Source: a bacterium (GTDB lineage: Bacteria; Patescibacteriota; Patescibacteriia; JAACEG01). From it: a DNA stretch of 6,961 nucleotides. The translations under genes and the position numbers were made by a program. The notes below the pieces were generated by a model that searched no databases, was not told the origin of the DNA, and saw only the letters and a program-made list of their open reading frames with translations. Location of the stretch: contig JALULG010000187.1 of assembly GCA_027040785.1 (NCBI GenBank), positions 1 to 6,961 on the forward strand. The letters run 5' to 3'. This document shows, piece by piece, positions 1 to 6,153 of the stretch. Position 1 is the first letter of the stretch. Every line of letters starts with the position of its first letter.

Positions 1-12
1 GTAATTAATATT

Positions 13-1965
13 ATGGCTAATTTTTTTAAAAAGGACGACCGGAAAGAAAAATTTGAGTTTAAAAGCAAAAAAATAAAAGATGATTTGGAAAAAATTTATG
101 AAAACGAATCCGGTGAACTTGATATGGAGCATTTGGAAAAAAATCCCAAAGGGAGGTTAAGAGCGTTTTTTTCCACTTTATTTTCCTGTCTTTTTTTGGT
201 GATAGTTTTTTTTATGGTGGGATGGTTGATTTTTAACAGGCCGGAATCGGAACAAAAAAATAATCCGGAAAGCAAAATTCAAAAAAGCGTTGTTTTAACA
301 GTTGATTATCCCACGCAAATTCATTCCGGCGATGAAGTTGTTTATAAAATAAAATATAAAAATCAAGATAAAGTAAAAATGACCAAATTGCAACTTTTGG
401 TCAGTTATCCGAGTGGTTTTATTTTTGAGGATTCAAGTGTTAAACCGAACAATGAATATAAAAACGTTTTTCTTTTAAGCGATTTAAAACCTTTTGAGGA
501 AAAAGAAACGAGGATTTCGGGAAGATTGATCGGTAAAGAAAAAGAGATTAAGGCCTTATTGCTTTCTTTGTCTTATGAACCGGCCAATTTTTCTTCGGAA
601 TTTCAAGAGTTGGCCACCGCTAATATTACGATAGATAAGGCGATAATTGAACTTTCTTTAGACGGAAAAAAACAAATTATTCCTCAAAAAGATTTTGATT
701 ATTTGGTGAATATTAAAAACAGTTCTGAAAAAGATATTAAAAAATTACGTTTGGTTTTAATTTATCCCAATATTTTTAAAATCAAAAAAACAGATCCCGA
801 ATTTACCGAAAATATAAAGATTGAAGATATTCCTTTTGAATCTGAATATAAAGTTTGGTATTTGGAGAATCTAAAACCAAAAGAAGAAAGAAAAATAAAA
901 ATAAGCGGTATTTTTGAAGGGGAAATACTAAGAGATTTGAATTTGGATGCTAAAGTTGAACTTGGAGACGAAAAAGAGGATTATGGGGTAATAGCGGAAT
1001 CTTTTCTGGATTTAAAATCTTTACAAAAAAATGTTGTTTTAAAATTGATAGTTAACGGATCAGAAGAACCGAAAAGTGTTAATTTCGGAGATAATTTGAG
1101 TTATTCTTTGATTTATGAAAATAAAGGAGAAGAAGATTTAAAAAAGGTGAAATTAAAAGCAATCGTTAAAGCTTTTCAAGGAGAAAAAGAAGTTGATATA
1201 ATTGATTGGGATAATATTAAAGATGAAAACAAAGGAATAAAAAAAGACGGGGAAATATTATGGACCGGAAATGAAATTTTAAAATTAAATTCTTTTTCTT
1301 CCAAAGAAGAGGGACAGGTTGATTTTTTTCTTCCTTTAAAGAAAATGGATGAAATAAATAGTATTTTAGAGCCGGGACAAGGGAATGTTTTGATTAAATC
1401 TTGGGCGGAAATGTCTATTGATGAGCTTGGTGACGAAAAGATAGAAATGAAAGTTAAAAGTAATGAAATTTCAATTCCGATCAATACCAATTTAGAGTTT
1501 AAAGCTGAGGCCAGATATTTTAACGACGATAATATCGCTGTTGGCTCCGGTCCTGTTCCGCCAAAAGTCGGTCAAACAACGCATTATCGTATTTTTTGGA
1601 AGATAAAAAACACTTTACATAAAATTAAAAATTTAACCGTAAGAGCGAAAATAGAAGGTAGAGCAAAATGGAGTAATAAGAAAAATGTGGAAAATGGAGA
1701 GTTGAATTTTAATCCGCAAAGTAAAGAAGTTGTTTGGACTATTCCTGAATTAGAGCCAAATTCGGAATTTATAGAAAGTGATTTTGAAATAAATATTACG
1801 CCGGAAAAAGAAGATGTAAACAAAATTTTAATTTTATTGGGCAAAAGTACTTTAAAGGCGGAAGATGAAGAAACAAAAACAAATATAATTTCAACTTTTA
1901 AACCTTTAACTACCGATATTGAAACCGATCCCACTATGAGTGGACGCGGTTTGGTGGAGGAATAA
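13..1965 (+). CDS. Large bitopic surface protein with serial Ig-like (DUF11-like) domains
   Basis: This 650-residue protein has a charged cytoplasmic N-terminus (residues 1-50, Lys/Glu/Asp-rich), one membrane segment (about 51-74) and a long extracytoplasmic part. That part shows about four beta-rich blocks, near residues 92-207, 211-335, 340-490 and 494-630. The first two repeat one pattern: a hydrophobic strand, a Y-x-I/V-x-Y/I-K-N strand, a 'YPxxF' strand and a closing 'LKPxEExxxxISG' strand (LKPFEEKETRISG at 158-170, LKPKEERKIKISG at 287-299). This is typical of DUF11-like/CARDB-like adhesin or stalk modules. The fourth block opens with VGSGPVPPKVGQTTHYRI (510-527), which I recall from Patescibacteria surface proteins. 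The tail 'TTDIETDP...GRGLVEE' has no sortase signal or second membrane segment, so the protein is held by its N-terminus. The ATG at 13 is the first start visible; only 12 nt precede it and no clear Shine-Dalgarno is seen. It leads the operon within this window. The ligand or partner is unknown; a structural or adhesive envelope role is inferred. Confidence 0.85.
   Translation: MANFFKKDDRKEKFEFKSKKIKDDLEKIYENESGELDMEHLEKNPKGRLRAFFSTLFSCLFLVIVFFMVGWLIFNRPESEQKNNPESKIQKSVVLTVDYPTQIHSGDEVVYKIKYKNQDKVKMTKLQLLVSYPSGFIFEDSSVKPNNEYKNVFLLSDLKPFEEKETRISGRLIGKEKEIKALLLSLSYEPANFSSEFQELATANITIDKAIIELSLDGKKQIIPQKDFDYLVNIKNSSEKDIKKLRLVLIYPNIFKIKKTDPEFTENIKIEDIPFESEYKVWYLENLKPKEERKIKISGIFEGEILRDLNLDAKVELGDEKEDYGVIAESFLDLKSLQKNVVLKLIVNGSEEPKSVNFGDNLSYSLIYENKGEEDLKKVKLKAIVKAFQGEKEVDIIDWDNIKDENKGIKKDGEILWTGNEILKLNSFSSKEEGQVDFFLPLKKMDEINSILEPGQGNVLIKSWAEMSIDELGDEKIEMKVKSNEISIPINTNLEFKAEARYFNDDNIAVGSGPVPPKVGQTTHYRIFWKIKNTLHKIKNLTVRAKIEGRAKWSNKKNVENGELNFNPQSKEVVWTIPELEPNSEFIESDFEINITPEKEDVNKILILLGKSTLKAEDEETKTNIISTFKPLTTDIETDPTMSGRGLVEE
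1953..1960 (+). promoter_or_regulatory. Ribosome binding site for the 122-aa gene
   Basis: GGTGGAGG lies inside the last codons of the preceding gene and 9 nt before the ATG at 1970. It is the best Shine-Dalgarno match in the window. It decides the start at 1970 over an in-frame GTG at 1940, which lies upstream of the motif and would add ten residues before the membrane anchor. Confidence 0.65.
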
Positions 1966-1969
1966 ATTT

Positions 1970-2338
1970 ATGAATTTAAATGAACAAATCACACCGAAAA
2001 ATTACAAAGGAATTTATATTTCCGTTAGTATTGTTTTTCTTTTTTTCGCCGGCGCAATAGCTTTTGCTTTTTATTCTTTGGGAAAAAGCGATTCTGTTGA
2101 GGCCTTTGAAAAAGTAAAACCCTTGGTGCAAAATAATTTAGATAATTCTTATTATGAAACCTTAAAAGAGGAATGCAACAAAATGAAATATGAAAAAAAT
2201 GATTGTTTAAAGTCGGTTGAAATTATGGAAAAAAACGGTTATAAAAAAGCGGGTGAAGACGGTCAATGTCCGGATGGTTTTGATAAAAATACCTTAAAAT
2301 GCACGGGCTGTTTTATTTGGTGTGAGCCGATTGATTAA
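1970..2338 (+). CDS. Small membrane-anchored cysteine-rich protein, function unknown
   Basis: I do not recognise this 122-residue protein. A short polar N-terminus (1-13) is followed by one hydrophobic segment (about 14-36, VSIVFLFFAGAIAFAFYSLG core) with no lipobox cysteine, so it should be an uncleaved anchor. The outer part is a charged, probably helical stretch (about 40-95) with two cysteines spaced C-x9-C, then a compact tail with four more, spaced C-x10-C-x2-C-x3-C and ending WCEPID. Six cysteines outside the membrane suggest up to three disulfides or a small metal-binding knot; this is inference. It starts 4 nt after the 650-aa gene and stops 9 nt before tgt, in the same reading frame as tgt. 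The ATG at 1970 is chosen because of the Shine-Dalgarno at 1953-1960. Co-expression with the large surface protein upstream suggests a partner or envelope role. Confidence 0.8.
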   Translation: MNLNEQITPKNYKGIYISVSIVFLFFAGAIAFAFYSLGKSDSVEAFEKVKPLVQNNLDNSYYETLKEECNKMKYEKNDCLKSVEIMEKNGYKKAGEDGQCPDGFDKNTLKCTGCFIWCEPID

Positions 2339-2347
2339 ATTTTTTCA

Positions 2348-3463
2348 ATGTTTAGAGTGCTTAAAAAATCAAAAAAAAATTTAGGAAGAAAAGGGCTTAT
2401 AAAAGTTGGAAAAAGAATAATCAAAACCCCTTTTTTTATGCCGGATGCAACTAGGGGCTATTTAAAATTACTTAGTAAAGACGATTTACGCAAAATTAAA
2501 ATGGGTCCCATGGTTGTAAATACTTATCATCTTTATTTACAGCCCGGAATTCAAATTATTAAAAAGATTGGCGGGATTCATAAGTTTATGAATTGGGACA
2601 AACCGTTATTGTCTGATAGTGGCGGTTATCAAGTTTTTTCTTTAATTCATAAAAACCCCAATATGGGAAAAATTGATGATAAGGGGGTTGTTTTTCGTTC
2701 TCCGATAGACGGTTCTTTACATAATATTACACCGGAAAAATCAATTCAAATACAATTTGATTTGGGTGTTGATATGATGGTTTGTTTTGATGATCCTCCG
2801 CCAAACGATTCTTCTTATGAAAAAATCAAAAAGGCCGTTGAAAGAACAATTGTTTGGGCGAAAAGGTGTCGCCTTGAATATGATAAGCAAATTAAAAAAC
2901 GAAAAACGAAAGAAGAAGACAGGCCGTTGATTTTCGGAGTTATTCAAGGCGGTGAATATCTTGATTTGAGAAAATATTGCGCAGAAGAACTGCTTAAAAT
3001 CGGTTTTGACGGTTATGGTTTTGGCGCCAGACATATTGATAAAAACGGTAAATTTTTAGGAAAAATCTTAAAAAAAACCGCTGAATATATACCAAAAGAC
3101 AAATTAAGATTTGCTTTAGGGATTGGAAATCCTCTTGATATTGTAAAATCTTTTTCTTATGGTTGGGATATGTTTGATTGCGTAATACCAACCCGCGAAG
3201 CTCGTCATGGCAGAATTTATTTAAGAGTTAAAAAAGATTTAAAAGGAAAATTTTATAAAATTATCAATATCAATAATAAAAAGTATAAGAAAAATTTTAG
3301 TTCAATTGATAAAAATTGTAATTGTGAATTATGTGTCAATTATAATTTGGCTTATTTGTATCATTTGTTTAAAATGAAAGAGGGGTTGGGACAAAGATTG
3401 ATTAGTATTCATAATTTAAAATTTTATAATAATTTAATTAAAGATTTGAGAGATGAAGTATAA
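2348..3463 (+). CDS. tgt: Queuine/preQ1 tRNA-ribosyltransferase (tRNA-guanine transglycosylase)
   Basis: Tgt swaps guanine 34 in the anticodon of GUN tRNAs (Tyr, His, Asn, Asp) for preQ1 or queuine, in the cytoplasm. The 371 residues match the usual bacterial length of about 370-380. Landmarks in order: TPFFMPDATRG (27-37); NTYHL (58-62); SDSGGYQVFSL with Asp90 in the general acid/base position; FDDPPP (147-152); FGVIQGG (196-202); nucleophile Asp277 in DMFDCVIPTR (274-283); and the zinc site CNCELC (Cys324, Cys326, Cys329) with His355 in SIHNL. All catalytic and zinc residues are present. The loop after Gly226 is unusual: where bacterial enzymes carry G-G-L-S/A-V-G-E, this one reads GARHIDK. 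A TAA in the same frame just 9 nt upstream makes ATG 2348 the only sensible start; no Shine-Dalgarno is visible. The gene overlaps the following glycosyltransferase gene by 11 nt. No queuosine synthesis gene (queC, D, E, F, A, G) lies in the window, so the base source may be salvage. Confidence 0.95.
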   Translation: MFRVLKKSKKNLGRKGLIKVGKRIIKTPFFMPDATRGYLKLLSKDDLRKIKMGPMVVNTYHLYLQPGIQIIKKIGGIHKFMNWDKPLLSDSGGYQVFSLIHKNPNMGKIDDKGVVFRSPIDGSLHNITPEKSIQIQFDLGVDMMVCFDDPPPNDSSYEKIKKAVERTIVWAKRCRLEYDKQIKKRKTKEEDRPLIFGVIQGGEYLDLRKYCAEELLKIGFDGYGFGARHIDKNGKFLGKILKKTAEYIPKDKLRFALGIGNPLDIVKSFSYGWDMFDCVIPTREARHGRIYLRVKKDLKGKFYKIININNKKYKKNFSSIDKNCNCELCVNYNLAYLYHLFKMKEGLGQRLISIHNLKFYNNLIKDLRDEV

Positions 3464-4274
3464 ACCGGAAATTTCAGTGATAATGCCAACTTATAACAGA
3501 GTTTATATTTTATGGCGAGCCATTCAATCCGTTTTAAAACAAAGTTATCCTTTTTTTGAATTGCTTATTGTAGACGATAATTCAAAAGATGAAACTGAAA
3601 AATTGGTTCAACAATTTAGCGATCCTCGTATCAGATATTTTAAACTTTCTCGGAACAAAGGGGCGAGCGCGGCGCGAAATTTCGGTTTGAAAAAATCAAA
3701 AGCGGAATTAATTGCTTATTTGGACAGTGATAATGTTTGGTACCCTGATTTTTTAGAAGTAATGGTTAATGCTTTTAAAAAACACAAAGATAAGGTTTTG
3801 ATTTTTGCTAAAAAAAATTATCGTTTAACTTTGGTTGAAAGAAACGGAAAAGAAAAAAGGATAAGAGACGAATTTAGCAATTCTAAAAAATTTTTTGATT
3901 TAAAAAGATTATGGCACAGAAGAATATTGATTGATACCAATAGTATGTGTCATAAGAAAAAAGCGGTTTTAGCTGTTGGAGCTTGGGATGAAAAACAGAA
4001 ATTTTGGGAAGATTGGGAACTAACATTAAGGTTAAGCAAAAAATATCCCAAAGGTTTTTTATTTTTAAACAGAACTTTATTTGATTATGAACAAAAAATT
4101 GATCTTTCTCGGGCTGATAAGATTTTTAAATTTTGGGAAAAAGAAGAAGCGAAGATTTTTAAAAAGTTTAAAGGCGATCCTTTATTGGAGGGGCAAACTT
4201 GGTTTCCCCCGCAAAAAGGCAATAAATCAACTCTTGGTGTGGTTGATTATTTAAGAAAAAAACATAATAATTAA
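3453..4274 (+). CDS. Family 2 glycosyltransferase (GT-A fold)
   Basis: This 273-residue cytoplasmic enzyme should transfer a sugar from a nucleotide-sugar donor to an envelope glycan or lipid-linked acceptor; donor and acceptor cannot be read from the sequence. The GT2 hallmarks are in order: EISVIMPTYNR at the N-terminus (6-16), LLIVDDNS with the nucleotide-binding Asp pair (37-44), NKGASAARNFGL (68-79), the metal-binding DxD as DSD (91-93) in AYLDSDN, and FWEDWEL (184-190), where Asp187 fits the catalytic-base ED-W position. There is no membrane segment, and the C-terminal ~60 residues are Lys/Phe-rich, which would allow peripheral membrane contact. Start ATG 3453 lies inside the end of tgt (11-nt overlap, different frame), preceded only by a weak GAGAG, so translational coupling to tgt is likely. 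It sits 4 nt before the 511-aa surface-protein gene. Glycosylation of the neighbouring surface proteins is possible but unproven. Confidence 0.92.
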   Translation: MKYKPEISVIMPTYNRVYILWRAIQSVLKQSYPFFELLIVDDNSKDETEKLVQQFSDPRIRYFKLSRNKGASAARNFGLKKSKAELIAYLDSDNVWYPDFLEVMVNAFKKHKDKVLIFAKKNYRLTLVERNGKEKRIRDEFSNSKKFFDLKRLWHRRILIDTNSMCHKKKAVLAVGAWDEKQKFWEDWELTLRLSKKYPKGFLFLNRTLFDYEQKIDLSRADKIFKFWEKEEAKIFKKFKGDPLLEGQTWFPPQKGNKSTLGVVDYLRKKHNN

Positions 4275-4278
4275 AAAT

Positions 4279-5814
4279 ATGAGAGACAAAAATATTGTTT
4301 ATATTTTTTTCGGAGTAATGGCTTTGTTGGCAGCCGGTTTTTTTGCTTATATTTTTTTTCAACTTAATTCTTTGGGTTCAAATGTAGTAAAAAATGTTAA
4401 TGATATTGATTATATTAAAACTGAAAAATCAGAAAAGAAAAAATCAGAAAAAGATTTGTTAAGTTTGGAAAAAAAAGATACTGACAAAGACGGTTTGAAT
4501 GATTTATATGAACAAAAACTTTTTACTGATAAAACCAAAATAGATTCTGATGGCGACGGTGTTAGTGATTATATGGAAGTTTTGAATAATACAAATCCGA
4601 CCGGTAATGAAGATGAAAAGAAAAATCCCGCTTTTAGATCAATTAGAGAAAAATTGTTGAATGAAAAATTTTTTTTATTAAGAGAAAAAAGTAAAGAAAA
4701 CAAAGAATATAAAATTCTTTATACTTTCCATGCTTTTGGTGGCGCTGATTCGAAAAATAACGGATACCCAAATCAAGAAATTTATTTTTCCGCTTTTGAT
4801 GAAATGGTTTATCGGGATGGCGATAATTATTTGATAAGCGCCAAACCAAACAAAGAAAGCCCCATGGGTCCTCTTTTTTTCTTGGGAGATAAATTGGTTA
4901 ATTCTTTGGACAGTTATTATTATAACGGTGAATATTACAAATGTTCCGCGGTAAAATGTTTCAAAGAAGAATTAGACGATTATTTTTTTTGGAAATGGAA
5001 TTTTTTGAGTAATCCCAATTTTATTTATCCTGCCTTGGGATCAAAAAAATTAGTTGATTTTAAGACGGATGATAAAGATAATTGTGATTTTTTTGTTTTT
5101 AAGGTTAATAAGATTCAGGTGCCGAATATTGAATTTTTGAACGATGTAAAAAGAAGAAAAGGAAAAATAAAAGTTTGTATAGATGAGAAAACGGGGATTA
5201 TTAAAAAGTTACTTTTATATACCGTTAAAAAAATAGATGGTAATGAAAAAGAATATCCACTTTTATCATGGGATGTAAAAGAAATTTCTTTTGATATAGG
5301 AAATATTAATATTACTCCTTTGGGGAAATATTCAATCAAGCAAGCCGCTTGGGATAAAAACAATATTTTTGTGATAGTGGAACCGTTAATTGACTTTGAT
5401 GCCAAATCGGTAAAATTTTACTTTTACCCAAAAGATGGATCTGCCGAGAAAAAAGAAATTGATCTTCTTAATGGAAAAAAATATGCTTTTAAAACCATTA
5501 GAATAAATTATTTTGATGTTAAGCATAATTTGAATTCTGAAAAAATATTAAAAACTGAAATTTGTATTGATGATAATTGTGAAGTGGTGTTTTTAGGAAA
5601 TTTACCCTCCGGTTTTTTAAGCTCTTATAATTGTTTAAAGAAAAGTCCGGATAAAGATGTTTGTGATAAGGATTTACAATGTTATTTTAACGAAAAAAGA
5701 AATCTTTGTTTAGGTTATGAAGGTTGTTCTTTTTCTGATCTTTCCAAAGAACAGTGTCTTGAACGAAATTGTCGGTGGAGAGATGATTTTCCGGCCAGAT
5801 GTTTTGATAAATAG
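4279..5814 (+). CDS. Membrane-anchored protein with TSP3 calcium-binding repeats and duplicated four-cysteine C-terminal module
   Basis: This 511-residue protein has an N-terminal membrane anchor (about 6-28) and then a Lys/Glu/Ser linker (45-65). Next come two bacterial TSP3-type calcium loops, DTDKDGLNDLYE (67-78) and DSDGDGVSDYME (89-100), 22 residues apart and closed by the typical NNTNPTGNED. Residues about 130-345 are rich in aromatics and beta strands, with a segment (about 296-315) KVCIDEKTGIIKKLLLYTV that resembles LolA/LppX-type lipoprotein-carrier folds; that resemblance is tentative. A further beta domain follows (about 350-445). The C-terminus (452-508) has eight cysteines in two matching modules, C-x9-C-x5-C-x8-C and C-x9-C-x4-C-x9-C, PSI-like in spacing. 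Extra cysteines (222/227, 269/300, 429/434) also fall in pairs. No sortase motif is seen. It begins 4 nt after the glycosyltransferase stop, has no obvious Shine-Dalgarno, and ends with TAG before the repeat cluster. It is a likely secreted-side binding or assembly protein of unknown function. Confidence 0.85.
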   Translation: MRDKNIVYIFFGVMALLAAGFFAYIFFQLNSLGSNVVKNVNDIDYIKTEKSEKKKSEKDLLSLEKKDTDKDGLNDLYEQKLFTDKTKIDSDGDGVSDYMEVLNNTNPTGNEDEKKNPAFRSIREKLLNEKFFLLREKSKENKEYKILYTFHAFGGADSKNNGYPNQEIYFSAFDEMVYRDGDNYLISAKPNKESPMGPLFFLGDKLVNSLDSYYYNGEYYKCSAVKCFKEELDDYFFWKWNFLSNPNFIYPALGSKKLVDFKTDDKDNCDFFVFKVNKIQVPNIEFLNDVKRRKGKIKVCIDEKTGIIKKLLLYTVKKIDGNEKEYPLLSWDVKEISFDIGNINITPLGKYSIKQAAWDKNNIFVIVEPLIDFDAKSVKFYFYPKDGSAEKKEIDLLNGKKYAFKTIRINYFDVKHNLNSEKILKTEICIDDNCEVVFLGNLPSGFLSSYNCLKKSPDKDVCDKDLQCYFNEKRNLCLGYEGCSFSDLSKEQCLERNCRWRDDFPARCFDK

Positions 5815-5840
5815 TCAGAAATTTTTCCTTTTAAATCATT

Positions 5841-5868
5841 GTCATCTTGAATATTTCAGGATCTCGCG
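5841..5868 (+). repeat. Palindromic repeat copy 1 (forward, short)
   Basis: The forward copy reads GTCAT-CTTGAA-loop-TTCAGG-ATCTCGCG. The stem is 8 bp (5844-5851 with 5855-5862) with one T/G pair and a 3-nt loop. Both flanks, GTCAT and ATCTCGCG, match copy 2. It begins 26 nt after the stop of the 511-aa gene. Confidence 0.8.
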
Positions 5869-5878
5869 TCAAATCCAC

Positions 5879-5910
5879 TGTCATCCTGAATTTATTTCAG
5901 GATCTCGCGG
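5879..5910 (+). repeat. Palindromic repeat copy 2 (forward, short, perfect stem)
   Basis: ATCCTGAA (5883-5890) pairs perfectly with TTCAGGAT (5896-5903) around a 5-nt loop. The flanks are TGTC and CTCGCGG. Read in frame it gives 'CHPEFISGS', a peptide signature familiar from false ORFs over this widespread bacterial repeat class. It forms a head-to-head pair with copy 3. Confidence 0.85.
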
Positions 5911-5917
5911 TTTTTTT
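5883..5917 (+). terminator. Possible Rho-independent terminator made from repeat copy 2
   Basis: The 8-bp stem at 5883-5903 is followed by CTCGCGG and then seven T (5911-5917). The 7-nt gap between stem and T-run is longer than in a classical terminator and the stem is only half G+C, so termination may be weak. It is the only stem plus T-run arrangement I see downstream of the 4279-5814 gene. Confidence 0.35.
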
Positions 5918-5935
5918 AGGTTTAACTCTTTCCTT

Positions 5936-5987
5936 CGAGATACTGAAATAATATTGAAATAAATTCAGCACAGGATTCAGCATGACA
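5936..5987 (-). repeat. Palindromic repeat copy 3 (reverse, long composite form)
   Basis: The reverse-orientation copy runs from CGAGATACTGAA to TTCAGCATGACA. Between the outer arms sits a second, inner CTGAA/TTCAG-like pair (ATTGAA...AATTCAGCACAGG), giving a 52-nt imperfect hairpin. It aligns along its length with copy 6, differing by a few substitutions and one indel. Confidence 0.8.
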
Positions 5988-6001
5988 TAGGAAATTATAT
6001 A

Positions 6002-6028
6002 TCACTCTGAACTTGTTTCAGAGTCTCG
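6002..6028 (+). repeat. Palindromic repeat copy 4 (forward, short, covarying stem)
   Basis: ACTCTGAA (6004-6011) pairs perfectly with TTCAGAGT (6017-6024) around CTTGT. Compared with copy 2, two stem positions changed on both arms (TC to CT on the left, GA to AG on the right), so pairing is kept. TCTCG follows, as in the other copies. Confidence 0.85.
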
Positions 6029-6054
6029 TTGATTTAAATTTTACTCTCTTTCAT

Positions 6055-6082
6055 AAGATGCTGAACCGAGTTCAGTATGACG
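6055..6082 (-). repeat. Palindromic repeat copy 5 (reverse, short)
   Basis: ATGCTGAA (6058-6065) pairs with TTCAGTAT (6071-6078) around CCGAG, with one G/T pair. ATGACG follows, the reverse complement of the GTCAT flank. It forms a head-to-head pair with copy 4; the spacer (TTTTACTCTCTTTCATA) resembles the spacer between copies 2 and 3 (TTTAACTCTTTCCTT). Confidence 0.8.
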
Positions 6083-6092
6083 TGGGAAAAAA

Positions 6093-6143
6093 CGAGATGC
6101 TGAACTAATACCGAATAAATTCAGTACAAGATTCAGTATGACA
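6093..6143 (-). repeat. Palindromic repeat copy 6 (reverse, long composite form)
   Basis: The outer arms are CGAGATGCTGAA and TTCAGTATGACA. The inner part is CCGAATAAATTCAGTACAAG. It is 51 nt long, with the same nested layout as copy 3. The right half (AATTCAG-y-ACA-r-GATTCAG-y-ATGACA) is the best conserved part between the two. Confidence 0.8.
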
Positions 6144-6153
6144 GAAAGAAAAT

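Noticed and set aside
180..240. Homopolymer T/A runs as phase-variation switches
   Set aside because: Runs of 7-8 A or T occur all over this A+T-rich window, including in tgt; there is no sign of selection at one site and no frame break.
1176..1490. 104-codon frame on the - strand
   Set aside because: It lies wholly within the 650-aa gene. It is Ser/Phe/Ile-rich, as expected from reading Lys/Glu-rich coding sequence backwards, and has no motif.
1584..1934. 116-codon frame on the - strand
   Set aside because: It is the antisense of the DUF11-like C-terminal block; its hydrophobic composition is an artefact of A+T-rich antisense sequence.
1940..1969. GTG start at 1940 for the 122-aa protein
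   Set aside because: It would overlap the upstream gene by 26 nt and place the Shine-Dalgarno at 1953-1960 inside the gene; ATG 1970 fits better.
2741..3034. 97-codon frame on the - strand
   Set aside because: It lies inside the well-supported tgt gene and has no domain or ribosome site.
4420..4460. Short direct repeat encoding KSEKKKSEKD
   Set aside because: It is two near-copies of a low-complexity Lys/Ser/Glu linker, which is expected between an anchor and a stalk domain.
5115..5405. 96-codon frame on the - strand
   Set aside because: It is antisense to the 511-aa gene, with the same compositional artefact.
13..5814. Recoding of TGA to glycine, as in Gracilibacteria/Absconditabacteria
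   Set aside because: All genes are open without in-frame TGA, and catalytic and structural glycines use GGN codons, so the standard bacterial code suffices.
5717..5962. 81-codon frame over the end of the 511-aa gene and the first repeats
   Set aside because: It overlaps a well-supported gene in another frame, and its second half is the translated palindrome (CHPEFISGS type), a known source of false genes.
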